A model generated the notes under the pieces. The model was not told the DNA's origin and did no database searches. It saw only the letters and a list, made by a program, of their open reading frames with translations. The position numbers and the translations under genes are program-made. From NCBI RefSeq assembly GCF_040364665.1, contig NZ_BAABWX010000001.1:1674001-1738000 (forward strand): DNA of 64,000 nucleotides, given 5' to 3'. The DNA comes from Cognatishimia sp. WU-CL00825. GTDB lineage: Bacteria > Pseudomonadota > Alphaproteobacteria > Rhodobacterales > Rhodobacteraceae. Positions 63,857 to 64,000 of the stretch are shown here, in pieces (within the stretch, counting starts at the first letter, position 1; each line of letters begins with the position of its first letter).

Positions 63857-64000
63857 ATGATGGACGAGGCTGAGTTCAAGGATCGACAAATTTGGGTGCG
63901 TGCATTCTATGGCTTTGACCCGGAACATGACGGGCTGATCGGCTTCACGCTCGAACAAAACCGCACCACCATGATGGAAAAAATGCGTGATGGCGATTTG
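63857..64000 (+). CDS. Truncated gene at the window edge, possibly PUA/EVE-like
   Basis: Starts two bases after the preceding stop (tandem ATGs at 63857 and 63860) and runs off the window after 48 codons. The visible part (IWVRAFYGFDPEHDGLIGFTLEQNRTTMMEKMRDGDL, in pieces) is unrecognised; the pattern of a loop rich in turns ending in GDL faintly resembles PUA/EVE domains, which read modified bases. It is evidently the next gene of the same operon. Confidence 0.5.
   Translation, partial: MMDEAEFKDRQIWVRAFYGFDPEHDGLIGFTLEQNRTTMMEKMRDGDL

Larger units (their letters stand above)
53998..64000 (+). mobile_element. Integrated genomic (defence) island at tRNA-Cys, left end
   Basis: The segment starts right after tRNA-Cys, opens with a tyrosine integrase and then carries a type I restriction-modification operon with accessory nuclease-like genes, all on the plus strand. 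No conjugation or phage structural genes are seen in this part. The right end lies outside the window. Confidence 0.8.

Noticed and set aside
53998..64000. Prophage
   Set aside because: Only an integrase is phage-like; no capsid, tail, terminase or lysis genes are visible, so a defence island fits better.

Overview
The window looks like a chromosomal segment of an alphaproteobacterium of the order Rhodobacterales (Roseobacter group). This is inferred from gene content: a NirK/NirV/NnrS nitrogen-oxide cluster, an intact-order sorbitol/mannitol (smo/mtl) operon, CarD, an RpoH sigma factor, an MmcB/DUF6324/RluD neighbourhood, an alphaproteobacterial-type tRNA-His (no G-1, A73) and GC-rich codon use. 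No rRNA operon, CRISPR array or insertion sequence is visible.

Layout. 1-2219: end of a copper nitrite reductase gene, its nirV accessory gene, and convergent nnrS preceded by a perfect FNR/NnrR-type box. 2345-10521: polyol operon on the minus strand, read lacI-type regulator > smoE > smoF > smoG > smoK > smoS > mtlK > mtlZ, with two matching operator palindromes. The smoS gene has lost its middle, including the catalytic residues, by an in-frame deletion. 10730-15136: divergent cobT/cobS, a hypothetical secreted or anchored protein, and azlCD with a divergent XRE-cupin regulator. 15312-26054: housekeeping block (carD, fdxA, S4 RNA-binding protein, Suv3-like helicase, TPR, SCP2, hydrolase, pepF, Gfo/Idh/MocA oxidoreductase, rpoH). 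26055-33446: rluD, tRNA-His, mmcB, an ArsR/SRPBCC pair, a probable 6S-like RNA, a 25-residue lipoprotein gene and valS. 33464-53782: an M16 peptidase pair, DEAD helicase, HisC-like aminotransferase, phosphatase plus ABC exporter, glycosyltransferase, ygfZ, glycerophosphodiester phosphodiesterase, gamma-butyrobetaine dioxygenase-like gene, orphan Phd antitoxin, DM13, LysR, efp, a PopZ-like acidic protein, tolC and pcm.

53924-64000: tRNA-Cys followed 73 bp downstream by a tyrosine integrase, marking the left edge of an integrated island that runs out of the window. Its cargo is a tightly coupled defence operon: a WYL-domain BrxR/CapW-like regulator behind a 46-bp near-perfect palindrome, then hsdR, hsdM and hsdS, then three accessory genes (a GIY-YIG-like protein, a NucS-like/DUF5655 protein, and a truncated small gene). 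Most of the seven genes overlap or nearly touch. This is the most promising region for an undescribed system: a repressor-controlled type I restriction-modification locus with two further putative nucleases.

How the genes fit together. The polyol operon imports sorbitol/mannitol (SmoEFGK), oxidises them to fructose (MtlK; SmoS probably dead) and phosphorylates fructose (MtlZ). NirK/NirV/NnrS belong to nitrite/nitric oxide metabolism under an NO- or oxygen-responsive Crp/Fnr regulator. All functional names are from reading the translated sequences; no database search was run.
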